From Anseongella ginsenosidimutans (GTDB taxonomy: Bacteria > Bacteroidota > Bacteroidia > Sphingobacteriales > Sphingobacteriaceae): a DNA stretch of 64,000 bases. Location: NCBI RefSeq assembly GCF_008033235.1, contig NZ_CP042432.1, positions 744,001 to 808,000 of the forward strand. The letters run 5' to 3'. Position 1 is the stretch's first letter. Every line of letters begins with the position of its first letter. Shown here one piece after another: positions 16,952-24,841 of the stretch. The notes beneath the pieces were generated by a model that saw only the letters and a list, made by a program, of their open reading frames with translations, was not told where the DNA came from and ran no database searches. A program made the translations under genes and the position numbers.

Positions 16952-19900
16952 ATGAAATCACTTTGCAGAATGAACAGGTACAGCGTCGTCTGTATCGTTA
17001 TTGCCGCTATTGCATTCGCCGGATGCGGGCAGCAAAAGAGAGATGGAGAACCTCGCATTTTAGTATTTTCCAAGACTGCCGGCTTTCGGCACAGCAGTAT
17101 AGAAACGGGTGCTAAAGCCATCATGAAAATGGGAGAAGAAAAAGGATTCACCGTTGATACTACTGAAAACTCCGCAGTGTTCAATGACGACAGCCTTAAA
17201 AAATATTCCGCAATTATTTTCCTCAATACCACGGGCGATATCCTGGACGCTTCCCAGGAAGCATCCTTTGAGCGCTATATCCAGGCAGGCGGCGGTTTTT
17301 TCGGTGTCCATTCTGCAACGGATACGGAATACGACTGGAAATGGTACGGCAAACTGGTAGGCGCTTATTTCCTGTCTCACCCGCAAATACAGGACGCACG
17401 GCTGGTAAGGCATGCCACCCCTGATTTCCCGGAGCTGGACAGCCTTCCGCAGGAATGGAAACACAGCGACGAATGGTATAATTTCAGGGAAGTGCCTTCC
17501 CATGTGAATGTCCTGGTGAACATTGACGAGGCCAGCTATGAAGGAGGTTCCAACGGGGAAAATCATCCTATGGTATGGTACCATGAATACGACGGCGGCA
17601 GGGCCTTTTTCATGGGAATGGGCCACAGGGAAGAATCCTATGCCCTTCCCGCCATACAGAAACTCTTATATTCCGGTATCCAATACGCCATCGGCGACAA
17701 CCGGGAGCTGGATTATTCCAGGGCCAGAACGCTCCTGCCCCCCGACGAGGACCGTTTCAGCAAAGTAGTGCTTGGCCGGGGCCTGGACGAACCAACCGAA
17801 CTAACCATTTTACCAGACAATAACATTTTAATCGCCGAGCGAAAAGGCGGTTTGAAATACTACGACGCCCAGTCGAAAACGCTGAAGGAAATAGCGCGGC
17901 TGGAGGTTTACCATCATACGGATGTTCCGAATGTGAACGTGGAAATGGGCTTCATGGGCATCCAGGCCGACCCGGATTACGAAAACAATCATTGGGTATA
18001 CGCCTATTATTCGCCTCTGGAAGGCCCTTCAGTGGACCGCCTTTCCCGCTTTAAATTCCAGGACGGCAAATGGGATATGGAATCCGAGCAAGTGATCCTT
18101 GACGTGGCTACCACCAGGGATATCTGCTGCCATACCGGTGGTTCCATTGCCTTTGATGCACAGGGGAACCTTTATCTGTCAACAGGCGATAACAGTACTC
18201 CTTTTGACGAGCCGGCAGTGGACGGGAAAAAGCCGCCCTATAATTCGCATGGATTCGCCCCCCTGGACGACCGGCCCGGCCTGGAACAATATGACGGCCG
18301 CCGAGCCCCCGGCAACAGCAATGACCTCCGTGGTAAGGTCCTGCGCATAAAAGTGCAGGAAGACGGCAGCTATACCATTCCCGAAGGCAACTTATTTGAG
18401 CCGGGAAATGAAAAAGCGCGGCCGGAAATTTATGTAATGGGGAACCGTAATCCTTACCGCATATCAGTAGACCAGAAAACCGGGTTTTTATACTGGGGCG
18501 AAGTAGGGCCGGATGCAAGGGGAGACAGCCTGGCAACCCGCGGCCCCAGGGGCTATGATGAAGTGAACCAGGCGCGTGCCGCCGGGAACTTCGGCTGGCC
18601 ATACTTCATTGCCGATAACCAGGCCTACTGGCAGTACGATTACAGCACGGGAGAGTCCCAGTTCCAGTTTAACCCGGAACACCCCGTAAATAATTCAAGG
18701 AACAATACGGGACTCAAAGAGCTTCCTCCCGCCCAGCCCGCTTTTATCTGGTACCCTTATGATGAGTCAAAGCACTTTCCTATCGTGGGATCCGGCGGGC
18801 GGACGGCGATGGCGGGCCCGGTTTATTATCCCGAATCCTATCCGGAAGCCACCCGTTTACCGGAATACTATAAAGGCAAGCTGTTCATTTACGAATGGAT
18901 CCGGAACTGGATCATGGTGGTCACCATGGATGAGCAAGGCGACCTGATGCGCATAGAGCCTTTTATGGAAGGCACGAAGTTCTTCAGCATCAATGATATG
19001 GAAATAGGGCCTGACGGAAGGATCTATTTCGTGGAATACGGGACCGGATGGTTCACCCAGAATGAGAATTCCAGCCTGTCGGTCATTGAGTATAATGGCG
19101 GCAACCGGCCGCCGGTTGCGGAATTGAGCATTGAGAATACCAGCGGGCAAACACCGCTTACGGTAAGCCTGGATGCCGGGGAATCCTCCGATCCGGACGG
19201 AGACGCCCTCCAATACACCTGGATAATCAATGAAAAAGAAGTCACTACCACCAGCGAGCCCGAATGGACGACAGAGCTGAAGGAACCCGGGCAATACAGC
19301 CTTTCAGTGAAGATCAGCGACGGGAAGGGAGAAACAGCCGCCAGCCAGCCTTATACGGTAGTGGCGGGGAATAACCGCCCGGAAGTAAGCATCCGTTTTG
19401 AAGGCAACAGCCAGTATTACTTCAAAAATAAGCCCGTTCGGTACTCGGTAAGCGTTACCGACGCGGAAGACGGAAGCCTCGGAGAGAAATCCATTGACGC
19501 CGGACAGGTGCTGGTACAGAAAGACTACCTGACCAGCCCCGACAAAGCAGCGACCACCCTGGGCCATCAGCAATTTGCTAATCCTGCCCTGGAAGCGCAG
19601 GCGGTAATGTCCAACCTGGATTGTGCAGCCTGTCACAAAACGGACGAAGTATCGGTGGGCCCTTCATTTATGCAGGTATCCCAAAAATACAAGGGCCAGG
19701 ATAACGCGGTAGATTACCTGGCGGGAAAGATCATCAGCGGCGGAAGCGGCGTTTGGGGAGAAGTGTCCATGCCGGCCCACCCCACACTCGCCAGCAAGGA
19801 TGCAAAAACGATCGCTACCTGGATCAAGAGCCTTTCCGGTGAAAAAACCGGACCTGCTTCCCTTCCGGCGCAGGGCTCCTTCGTTCCTTCCAACGAATTC

Positions 19901-20389
19901 AAGTTAACGGACCAGGGAATGGTCGCCCTCTTTGCTTCCTATACGGATAAGAGCGCCTCAGGTTCCCTTGCCCTTACCGGCAATTCTACGGTTTACCTGA
20001 GAAGCCCCTTCCTGCCGGCTCCCGATGCAGCTACGCTTGAAGGGCTAACCAAAGGGGAACATGAAGGTAAATCCTTTGCCCTCGTCGGGGGCAATACAGG
20101 CTCCCTGGCTTATGAGAAGGTGGATCTTACCGGGGTAGCTAAAGTGCGGATCCATTATGCCGTACTTGGAGAAAATAAGGAGGGCTGGACCATCAGACTG
20201 GAAGCAGGCAATGCGGGAACAATAGCCGAAGGCGTCATTGGACGCGGTGAAACTCCCATGAAGCCCCAGTCCACGGTATTGACCATTAAAGAGAGCGGAA
20301 TGATCGAAAACCTTCGCGTGAGCATTCAGAACAACCAGGGCGAGGTCGTACAGCTTGCCCTCTCAGGTTTTGAGTGGATGCCTGAATAA
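16952..20389 (+). CDS. ThuA / PQQ-type sugar dehydrogenase / PKD / cytochrome c multidomain lipoprotein
   Basis: An 1145-residue lipoprotein (lipobox near IAFAGC). Domains in order: ThuA-like glutamine-amidotransferase fold (about 30-250), a six-bladed glucose/sorbosone dehydrogenase-type propeller (about 265-700), a PKD domain (about 725-805), a small linking domain, and a class I cytochrome c with C891-x-x-C894-H895 and distal Met M940. A beta-sandwich of about 130 residues resembling a carbohydrate-binding module ends the protein. The layout suggests oxidation of a sugar with direct electron transfer to the fused haem. Such fusions occur in Bacteroidota and Planctomycetes. The ThuA substrate and the physiological electron acceptor are unknown. 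A second possible start is the Met at 16970. Confidence 0.88.
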   Translation: MKSLCRMNRYSVVCIVIAAIAFAGCGQQKRDGEPRILVFSKTAGFRHSSIETGAKAIMKMGEEKGFTVDTTENSAVFNDDSLKKYSAIIFLNTTGDILDASQEASFERYIQAGGGFFGVHSATDTEYDWKWYGKLVGAYFLSHPQIQDARLVRHATPDFPELDSLPQEWKHSDEWYNFREVPSHVNVLVNIDEASYEGGSNGENHPMVWYHEYDGGRAFFMGMGHREESYALPAIQKLLYSGIQYAIGDNRELDYSRARTLLPPDEDRFSKVVLGRGLDEPTELTILPDNNILIAERKGGLKYYDAQSKTLKEIARLEVYHHTDVPNVNVEMGFMGIQADPDYENNHWVYAYYSPLEGPSVDRLSRFKFQDGKWDMESEQVILDVATTRDICCHTGGSIAFDAQGNLYLSTGDNSTPFDEPAVDGKKPPYNSHGFAPLDDRPGLEQYDGRRAPGNSNDLRGKVLRIKVQEDGSYTIPEGNLFEPGNEKARPEIYVMGNRNPYRISVDQKTGFLYWGEVGPDARGDSLATRGPRGYDEVNQARAAGNFGWPYFIADNQAYWQYDYSTGESQFQFNPEHPVNNSRNNTGLKELPPAQPAFIWYPYDESKHFPIVGSGGRTAMAGPVYYPESYPEATRLPEYYKGKLFIYEWIRNWIMVVTMDEQGDLMRIEPFMEGTKFFSINDMEIGPDGRIYFVEYGTGWFTQNENSSLSVIEYNGGNRPPVAELSIENTSGQTPLTVSLDAGESSDPDGDALQYTWIINEKEVTTTSEPEWTTELKEPGQYSLSVKISDGKGETAASQPYTVVAGNNRPEVSIRFEGNSQYYFKNKPVRYSVSVTDAEDGSLGEKSIDAGQVLVQKDYLTSPDKAATTLGHQQFANPALEAQAVMSNLDCAACHKTDEVSVGPSFMQVSQKYKGQDNAVDYLAGKIISGGSGVWGEVSMPAHPTLASKDAKTIATWIKSLSGEKTGPASLPAQGSFVPSNEFKLTDQGMVALFASYTDKSASGSLALTGNSTVYLRSPFLPAPDAATLEGLTKGEHEGKSFALVGGNTGSLAYEKVDLTGVAKVRIHYAVLGENKEGWTIRLEAGNAGTIAEGVIGRGETPMKPQSTVLTIKESGMIENLRVSIQNNQGEVVQLALSGFEWMPE

Positions 20390-20404
20390 GTTTCATCGTA
20401 TTGT

Positions 20405-20433
20405 TCCAACCTTTCAGGGTTGTTCACGTCTAT
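20405..20433 (+). promoter_or_regulatory. Predicted ECF sigma promoter, copy 1
   Basis: A CCAACCTTT box (AACCTTT at 20408-20414) is followed after 12 bases by CGTCTA (20427-20432), 29 bases before the DUF4382 gene start. AACC-type -35 and CGTC-type -10 boxes are typical of ECF sigma promoters. The same two boxes with the same 12-base gap recur at 24024-24047 ahead of another lipoprotein gene of the locus. Autoregulation by the ECF factor at 22082 is inferred. Confidence 0.62.
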
Positions 20434-20460
20434 ACTGGGCAATAATTAAAACCCGGTATA

Positions 20461-21273
20461 ATGACGAAAATGAACAATTTGAAAGTTTGGGCGGCAGGCG
20501 GCCTGCTGCTGACGGCAGGGATCATCGCTGCTTGCTCAAGTGAAGACGAAGTCCGCGGAGGGCAATCCGGTTTCCAGGTACGCCTGACGGATGCTCCCGG
20601 CGACTATGAAGCGGTTTGGATCGACGTGGAAGACGTCCTTATTAAACGGGACGCGGACACCGCTGGCGAAGGAGGCTGGGAAAGCCTTCCCGGAGTACAA
20701 AGAGGGGTATACAACCTGCTGGAACTCGTTGATGGCCGGGACACAATGTTGGTTGATGCCGTAATTCCTTCAGGAACCATACATCAGCTGCGACTGGTGC
20801 TGGGAGAAGACAACTGGATCACGGTGAACGGGGAAGACATTGCTCTCACCACGCCCAGCGCTCAGCAATCCGGATTGAAATTAAAAATTAACGCGGATGT
20901 AAACCCCGGTATTGTTTACGGCCTGGTGCTTGATTTTGATGTGGCCAAGTCGATTGTAAAAGCAGGAAACAGCGGAAAATATATCCTGAAGCCCGTTATC
21001 CGTACTTTTTTGGATGCGCAGGGAGGAAACCTTGCCGGCGATGTCTGGCCTGATACGGTACAAACGGCTGTGCTGGCCATTGCGGACGGGGATACCGTTA
21101 GTACCTATACGAGTGAAGACGGCGGTTTTCTTTTCCGGTCCCTTAACCCCGGATCTTACCAGCTTCGTTTTCTGCCGGATACCCTGAGCGGCTTCCTGCC
21201 TTATGATACAGCGGGAGTTATCGTAGAAGAAGGGAAGCTAACCGATATTGGTACGATAACATTCACTGAATAA
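20461..21273 (+). CDS. DUF4382-domain lipoprotein
   Basis: A 270-residue lipoprotein (lipobox at IIAACSS). After the anchor comes a DUF4382 domain at about 35-185, opening with FQVRLTDAPGDYEAVWIDVEDV and closing with GKYILKPVIR. A carboxypeptidase-regulatory-like beta-sandwich follows to the C-terminus (DGGFLFRSLNPGSYQL). Function of DUF4382 proteins is unknown. It is the first gene of a run with another lipoprotein, an ECF sigma gene and an unusual anti-sigma gene, and lies just after the ECF-type promoter at 20405-20433. It is therefore probably a target and possibly a sensor component of that sigma module. The Met at 20470 is an alternative start. Confidence 0.83.
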   Translation: MTKMNNLKVWAAGGLLLTAGIIAACSSEDEVRGGQSGFQVRLTDAPGDYEAVWIDVEDVLIKRDADTAGEGGWESLPGVQRGVYNLLELVDGRDTMLVDAVIPSGTIHQLRLVLGEDNWITVNGEDIALTTPSAQQSGLKLKINADVNPGIVYGLVLDFDVAKSIVKAGNSGKYILKPVIRTFLDAQGGNLAGDVWPDTVQTAVLAIADGDTVSTYTSEDGGFLFRSLNPGSYQLRFLPDTLSGFLPYDTAGVIVEEGKLTDIGTITFTE

Positions 21274-21297
21274 GGCATTTTTTTCAGACCTTTAAGC

Positions 21298-22089
21298 ATG
21301 GTAAAATTATTTGCTAGGTCCTGCCTGCTGCTGATCCTGCTGCTGCCGGGATGCGAGAAGCAGGAATTTACCGAACCTGCCCCATTTGAGCTGGAGTTTT
21401 CGGCCACCGGAACGCCGGTCATGGAAGGGAGGCTGGGGTTCGGCGATATTACCATGCATCCTGAAAAAATCGAAATAGAAGGGATCCGCTCTGCCGGCGA
21501 TGATGTGTTTTTTGAACGTGATCTTAAGGCCGGGGCATTGACCTTGGGCCAGCATCCGGTCCTTCATTTCGATCTTCCCCAAGGCATTTATAACCGGCTG
21601 ACCATCAACCTGTCCTTTGAACCGGACGAAGAAAAAGAAGAAGAGTTCGAAGAGGAACTCGGGGACCTGCTGGAAGATCTCCAGGGGGGCGTTCTGTCCC
21701 CTATCGCTGAAGCAGCGCTGGGAGAACTCATTCTGGACTACCGGGAAGGCGAGCCTGGTTTCCTTTATTCGGGAACCTATAAGCACGGGCAGGAAGAATT
21801 TGAACTGCTCCTGGTAATCAATAACCCTTTCGTGCTGAACCTAACGGCGACGAATACAAGCGGTTCCCGGGAAATTGTCCTTGAAAAGGGCAAAGACAAC
21901 AGGGCTGCCCTTTATTTCGATATTGAAAAATGGTTTTCCATCGTACCCGCCCAGCTGGTGGAAAAATCGCCTAAGGGAACAGCAAACGGCAAAACGTATG
22001 TGCTGATCCATAAGAAACTCAACCCGGGATTATTCAATATGTTATATAACCGGATTGAACAATTTACAACGCTGGTAGTAAATGAATAA
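21298..22089 (+). CDS. Lipoprotein of unknown function in the sigma/DUF4382 locus
   Basis: A 263-residue lipoprotein (lipobox LLLPGC near residue 19). The mature part is beta-rich with a very acidic helix at about 105-130 and a segment GTYKHGQEEFELLLVINNPFVLNL that resembles the DUF4382-type 'yd-v-l ... G-y-g-pf' strand pattern. The lipoprotein at 24082 shows the same general order of elements. The gene starts 24 bases after the DUF4382 gene and its last eight bases overlap the ECF sigma gene, so it is part of that operon. No firm family is recognised. Confidence 0.65.
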   Translation: MVKLFARSCLLLILLLPGCEKQEFTEPAPFELEFSATGTPVMEGRLGFGDITMHPEKIEIEGIRSAGDDVFFERDLKAGALTLGQHPVLHFDLPQGIYNRLTINLSFEPDEEKEEEFEEELGDLLEDLQGGVLSPIAEAALGELILDYREGEPGFLYSGTYKHGQEEFELLLVINNPFVLNLTATNTSGSREIVLEKGKDNRAALYFDIEKWFSIVPAQLVEKSPKGTANGKTYVLIHKKLNPGLFNMLYNRIEQFTTLVVNE

Positions 22090-22639
22090 GGTCGGGGGCG
22101 GCAATATATCGGACCGGGAACTAATAGCAGCCTGCCTGAGCAATTCAAGAAAGGCGCAGGAACAACTTTACAGGAAATACGCCAAAACTATGTTCCATGT
22201 TTGCCTTTCCTATTGTGCTGACAGGGACCAGGCTAAAGATATTTTGCAGGAAGCGTTCATCAAGGCCTTCAGGAAACTGGACACCTTTGCGACCGCGAAT
22301 TCTTTCGAAGGCTGGCTGCGGCGCATTGTCGTAAATACCGCCCTGGACCATCTCCGGAAGTCAAAAAAATGGTCATTCATTACTATAGAAGAACAGGTAG
22401 CCGAACCGGAAGATACAGCCGACGTTCCGGCTTTTCCATACAGCACCGGGAAGGTCTTGCGCCTGATCGGCGAACTGCCTCCCGGAGCCAGAGCGGTTTT
22501 TAACCTGTATGCGCTGGATGAATTAAGCCATAAGGAAATTGCCGGCCGGCTTAAAATATCGGAAGGCACATCAAAATCACAGTATAACCGTGCAAGGGCC
22601 TTGTTAAGGCGATGGCTAAAAGAGGAGGAAGAACAGTGA
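22082..22639 (+). CDS. ECF-type RNA polymerase sigma factor
   Basis: A 185-residue sigma factor. Region 2 lies at about 20-95 (DQAKDILQEAFIKAFRKL, SFEGWLRRIVVNTALDHLRK). Region 4 lies at about 125-180, with LPPGARAVFNLYALDELSHKE leading into the recognition helix. The start overlaps the upstream lipoprotein gene by eight bases and the end touches the anti-sigma gene, so four genes are translationally linked. Two copies of an AACCTTT-N12-CGTCT element upstream of the operon and of the lipoprotein gene at 24082 are good candidates for its own promoters. Confidence 0.91.
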   Translation: MNKVGGGNISDRELIAACLSNSRKAQEQLYRKYAKTMFHVCLSYCADRDQAKDILQEAFIKAFRKLDTFATANSFEGWLRRIVVNTALDHLRKSKKWSFITIEEQVAEPEDTADVPAFPYSTGKVLRLIGELPPGARAVFNLYALDELSHKEIAGRLKISEGTSKSQYNRARALLRRWLKEEEEQ

Positions 22640-23994
22640 AGAAGGATTGGATAAAGGAAGCGTACCGCAGCTGGTTCAGCAGGCTTGACGAAGACGTGCC
22701 GGAAGAGGTATGGACGGAAATAGCCGACGAGCTGGACCTGGATGAAGTATGGAATAATCTGAGCGAAGAGCTGGACCGCACACCCCGGCTTTCCCCCTGG
22801 CGATGGCTCCCCCGGGCCGCCGCCGTCCTCGCGCTGCTGGTTTCCGCACTGGCAGCCTATTGGTACCTCTTTCCTCCCCAGCGCAAAGGGGAAACGCCGC
22901 TTGCAACCCAAAGCCTTCCTTCCGCAGCGCTGCCGCCGGAAAACGGACCCGGCGGAAATGCGTCATCCGGAGATGCGCCAGCCGGAAATGAATCTCCCGC
23001 GAACGGCGGCCTTTCCGCCGCTAAGGCTCCGCAAAATGGATCTCCCGCCGACAACGAACTTGCCAGCGGCGGGGCTCAGGGAGATGCTTACAGGGAAAAG
23101 GCGGCGCCGGGAAACCGGATATCGGCTGATCACGGGGAAGACGAACTGCCGGAACGCGGGAGTCTGGCTGTTTCTCCTGTGGAGCAAAACGGCCTGCGTC
23201 TTTCGCCTGAACAAGAGCGATGGACGGCGGTACCGCTACTTCCTTCACTACCTGGCGGAATACCGGGGGCTGCAGGAGCAGATTCGACGAGGATAACGGC
23301 GACGGAAATTGATGGATTGAAAGTACCGGGGGAACTTATGGCGGGCATCCGGCCCCCGGACCAACCGGCAGCGGGCAGCGGAAAGCAGTCCCCTTTCATC
23401 CAGCTGCAGCGGCTTGGAGTAGTTTCAGCCTATAACAATACCTGGATGCTAAACCACGAAACCTTTAATGGCTTGCAGGCATCTACCCTCAATGCTACCA
23501 CAATTACCTATAGTACCAGCACCGGGCTCAACGCAGGGTTCCTGCTAAAGGGAAAGCACAAGGTAAACGCCGAATTGTACCTGAGTTCCAGCACCGGCCA
23601 GGATTACCGGCAATACATTGAAGCCCGGTATCAAAGCCGCAGCATAGAACTTGATTACTATAAACTTCAGCTTTACTACCAGCTTCCTGTATTCTCCGGA
23701 AAAGGCGATGTACTGCTTGGCGCATATACGTCCTATCTTAAAAGAGGGCGCGAGAAGGTCGCCGGGGAGGCGCGCGGGGTGGGCCGGTTTTACCGCGATA
23801 TCGACTACGGCATCATGACCGGGTACCAGTTTAACCTGCCGGTGAATAACCGCTTGCTGCTGCAGCCGGGCATCAGGCTTAATTACGGCCTGCCCAATAT
23901 TTTCAAGGGCAACCAGCTGATCCCCGGAAACTTCCTCCGGACGCATAATGCCGCGGCAGGCCTTTACCTCGGGGTCAGTTACAGGTTGTATTAA
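22636..23994 (+). CDS. Membrane-anchored anti-sigma-like protein fused to an outer-membrane beta-barrel-like domain
   Basis: A short cytosolic segment (about 55 residues, acidic, with repeated DxxxExVWxEI-type helices) is followed by one membrane helix at about 60-80 (AAAVLALLVSALAAYWYLF). Then comes a roughly 170-residue linker rich in Gly, Ala, Asn and Pro, with loose GNxSxG-type repeats. The C-terminal 200 residues are alternating amphipathic strands ending in an aromatic (LGVSYRLY), as in small outer-membrane barrels. The GTG at 22636 overlaps the sigma stop as GTGA and has AGAGGAGG upstream; an ATG at 22612 would add eight residues. Position next to the ECF factor suggests anti-sigma function, with the barrel part reaching the outer membrane. 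That bridging role is inferred. Confidence 0.72.
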   Translation: MKKDWIKEAYRSWFSRLDEDVPEEVWTEIADELDLDEVWNNLSEELDRTPRLSPWRWLPRAAAVLALLVSALAAYWYLFPPQRKGETPLATQSLPSAALPPENGPGGNASSGDAPAGNESPANGGLSAAKAPQNGSPADNELASGGAQGDAYREKAAPGNRISADHGEDELPERGSLAVSPVEQNGLRLSPEQERWTAVPLLPSLPGGIPGAAGADSTRITATEIDGLKVPGELMAGIRPPDQPAAGSGKQSPFIQLQRLGVVSAYNNTWMLNHETFNGLQASTLNATTITYSTSTGLNAGFLLKGKHKVNAELYLSSSTGQDYRQYIEARYQSRSIELDYYKLQLYYQLPVFSGKGDVLLGAYTSYLKRGREKVAGEARGVGRFYRDIDYGIMTGYQFNLPVNNRLLLQPGIRLNYGLPNIFKGNQLIPGNFLRTHNAAAGLYLGVSYRLY

Positions 23995-24020
23995 AAATTC
24001 CGGAATATTTTTGCTGCCTT

Positions 24021-24048
24021 TCCAACCTTTCGCGGGCACCTACGTCTG
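24021..24048 (+). promoter_or_regulatory. Predicted ECF sigma promoter, copy 2
   Basis: AACCTTT at 24024-24030 and CGTCT at 24043-24047 are separated by 12 bases, exactly as in the copy at 20408-20432. The flanking CC before the first box and the GGTATAA/GGATTATAATGA leader near the start codon also resemble each other. It sits 34 bases before the lipoprotein gene at 24082. Confidence 0.62.
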
Positions 24049-24081
24049 ACAGGGTATAACAAAGAACCAAAAAGGATTATA

Positions 24082-24807
24082 ATGAAAAAGTACGCGATTT
24101 TCTTTCTGCCAGTAATCAGTGCTTCCCTATTCATGATGGGATGTGAGGAAGATATTCAGAACGACAATGCCCAGGCGCAAAGCGATGTCACGGTAGTAGC
24201 AAGGACTGACGAAGCTTCCGAACCCGAAAGTGCCGCCACCCGCAGTACCGAGGCCGCTGCAGAAGGGACCGTCATTACCGATGCAAAAATTTCTATAAAA
24301 GAATTTGAACTGGAAGTGCTGAACCTGTCGGCCGCATTGAACCTGCTCTCCGAATTGGAAATTGAACTGAAGGAACCGCGGGTGGTTACCCTGGTGTCTG
24401 AAGGCCAGGCCCAGTCAGAGGTAATAGCTGAAGGTAAATTGCAGAACGGCCTGTACAGCGAAGCTGAATTCAGCTATCATAAAAATCTGTCCGTAGAGAC
24501 CTCAGATGAAATGTATGGGAAATCCATTCTGGTAAAGGGACAACATAACGGATTGCCTTTTGTATGCTGGACAGATGAAGAGAAGGATGTGGAAATCGAT
24601 TTTGAAGGAGAAGGAATAGATGTTAAAGAACAGGGAGCGATTTACGTCACCTTTTATGTTAATAAGGTAATGAACGAAATTGACTTGTCCCTGGCCGTAG
24701 ATGGGAACGCCAATGGCGTGATCGAAATCGGGCCGGATGGAGCTGACGGAAATGCCGCCTTATATGCTGCCATGCAGGCCGGGCTGACGGGAATGGCGAA
24801 ACTTTGA
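24082..24807 (+). CDS. Lipoprotein of unknown function controlled by the same predicted ECF promoter
   Basis: A 241-residue lipoprotein (lipobox FMMGC near residue 21). A Thr/Ser/Ala/Glu-rich linker at about 30-65 is followed by a beta-rich domain. The middle (LQNGLYSEAEFSY, GKSILVKGQHNGLPFVCW) recalls DUF4382-like strands and the layout of the lipoprotein at 21298. The last part, with DGNANGVIEIGPDG, looks like a turn-rich acidic segment that might bind calcium. It follows the anti-sigma gene by 87 bases that contain a second copy of the ECF-type promoter. Family not recognised. Confidence 0.68.
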   Translation: MKKYAIFFLPVISASLFMMGCEEDIQNDNAQAQSDVTVVARTDEASEPESAATRSTEAAAEGTVITDAKISIKEFELEVLNLSAALNLLSELEIELKEPRVVTLVSEGQAQSEVIAEGKLQNGLYSEAEFSYHKNLSVETSDEMYGKSILVKGQHNGLPFVCWTDEEKDVEIDFEGEGIDVKEQGAIYVTFYVNKVMNEIDLSLAVDGNANGVIEIGPDGADGNAALYAAMQAGLTGMAKL

Positions 24808-24841
24808 TGCAACGTGTGAGGGACGCCATCTCAAAGCCCGG

